Below, piece after piece: positions 5,741 through 5,994 of a DNA stretch of 5,994 bases (positions within the stretch are counted from its first letter, which is position 1; every line of letters begins with the position of its first letter). The stretch spans positions 1 to 5,994 of the forward strand of contig JBOHRF010000328.1 in assembly GCA_050732575.1 (NCBI GenBank), written 5' to 3'. Made by a program: the position numbers and the translations under genes. The notes under the pieces are model-generated. The model saw nothing but the letters and a program-made list of their open reading frames with translations. It had not been told where the DNA came from and searched no databases. The stretch comes from JBBDWZ01 sp050732575 (GTDB lineage Bacteria > Gemmatimonadota > Gemmatimonadetes > Longimicrobiales > RSA9).

Positions 5741-5994
5741 GTGGTAGCTTTGATAATACCAGTCGCTACCTGTGTGATCGCAAGCTCATGCGTAACGCTG
5801 CGAGCCATCGAGAAAGCCGACGACGAGCAGCGGCCCGCCACAAATCGCCGTCGCGCCAACGCCCCCAAACACGAGCTGCTCCTCCCCATCGAACAGAACC
5901 AGGGCCTCGCCGCTCTACCCACGCCGTCACAGGGCGACCTGTTCTTCGACCTGGAAGGTGATCCGTACGCGCTGACCTACGGCATCGAGTACTG
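5741..5994 (+). CDS. TM0106-type RecB-like nuclease fragment, RNase H-like domain, cut by right edge
   Basis: The plus frame is open from 5636 to the edge. Its last part reads HELLLPIEQNQGLAALPTPS, then GDLFFDLEGDPYALTYGIEY. The G-D-x-F-x-D-x-E-G-D-P motif followed by G-x-E-Y marks the beginning of the RNase H-like exonuclease domain (RNase_H_2) of the TM0106 RecB-like nuclease family; the D-x-E pair supplies metal-binding residues. In that family this domain normally follows some 350-400 residues with a PD-(D/E)XK nuclease domain and a helical linker. Here only about 50 residues of linker-like sequence precede it, and the space upstream holds the promoter side of a gene on the other strand. 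There is no in-frame ATG; GTG at 5741 or 5774 are possible starts without a ribosome site, so the start given is nominal. It is either a 5'-truncated gene, a separate short-form nuclease, or the product of a rearrangement at about 5740-5800. Confidence 0.6.
   Translation, partial: MVALIIPVATCVIASSCVTLRAIEKADDEQRPATNRRRANAPKHELLLPIEQNQGLAALPTPSQGDLFFDLEGDPYALTYGIEY
5753..5783 (-). promoter_or_regulatory. Weak candidate promoter for the PLA2-like lipoprotein
   Basis: On the minus strand TTGCGA (5783-5778) and TATTAT (5758-5753) resemble -35 and -10 boxes, with a TGG just before the -10 as in extended -10 promoters. The 19-base spacer is long and the element lies about 175 bases before the start codon, inside the right-edge coding frame. 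Low certainty. Confidence 0.2.

Noticed and set aside
1..5994. tRNA, rRNA, CRISPR array, insertion sequence or attachment site
   Set aside because: I saw no spaced direct repeats, transposase motifs, terminal inverted repeats with target duplications, or tRNA-like cloverleaf in the gaps.

Overview
This is a GC-rich bacterial window with three Sec-type lipoproteins, a short collagen-like Gly-X-Y protein, a Big-2-type surface protein and a tandem WYL regulator pair. That mix is common in Gemmatimonadota and related soil or sediment lineages. The taxonomic guess is inference; there is no rRNA or marker gene to prove it.

Layout, left to right. (1) 1-582, minus strand: a DUF4160-like protein followed, with a 23-base overlap, by a DUF2442-like protein that runs off the left edge. 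(2) 583-936: about 350 bases with no convincing gene. (3) 937-3037, minus strand: two WYL-domain regulators whose genes overlap by 8 bases, matching the PafB then PafC order of the mycobacterial DNA-damage regulator. (4) 3038-3120: a short divergent intergenic region. It carries a full match to the conserved positions of the mycobacterial RecA-NDp (PafBC-dependent) promoter on the plus strand and a one-mismatch copy facing the pafB-like gene, with the two -10 boxes overlapping. (5) 3121-4033, plus strand: a collagen-like lipoprotein and a second small beta-rich lipoprotein, 46 bases apart and probably co-transcribed. (6) 4087-4118: a strong hairpin between convergent genes. (7) 4134-5573, minus strand: a 479-residue lipoprotein with a beta-sandwich segment, an Ig-like (Big-2 type) domain and a C-terminal segment carrying the secreted phospholipase A2 signature. 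(8) From about 5741 to the right edge, plus strand: the start of an RNase H-like exonuclease domain of the TM0106 RecB-like nuclease family, without the N-terminal nuclease part expected before it.

How it may work together (inference): the WYL pair would sense DNA damage or single-stranded DNA, control its own promoter, and also drive the neighbouring lipoprotein operon. That would link a PafBC-type response to cell-surface proteins. The PLA2-like lipoprotein is convergent to that operon and has no visible copy of the same promoter in the upstream stretches I checked.
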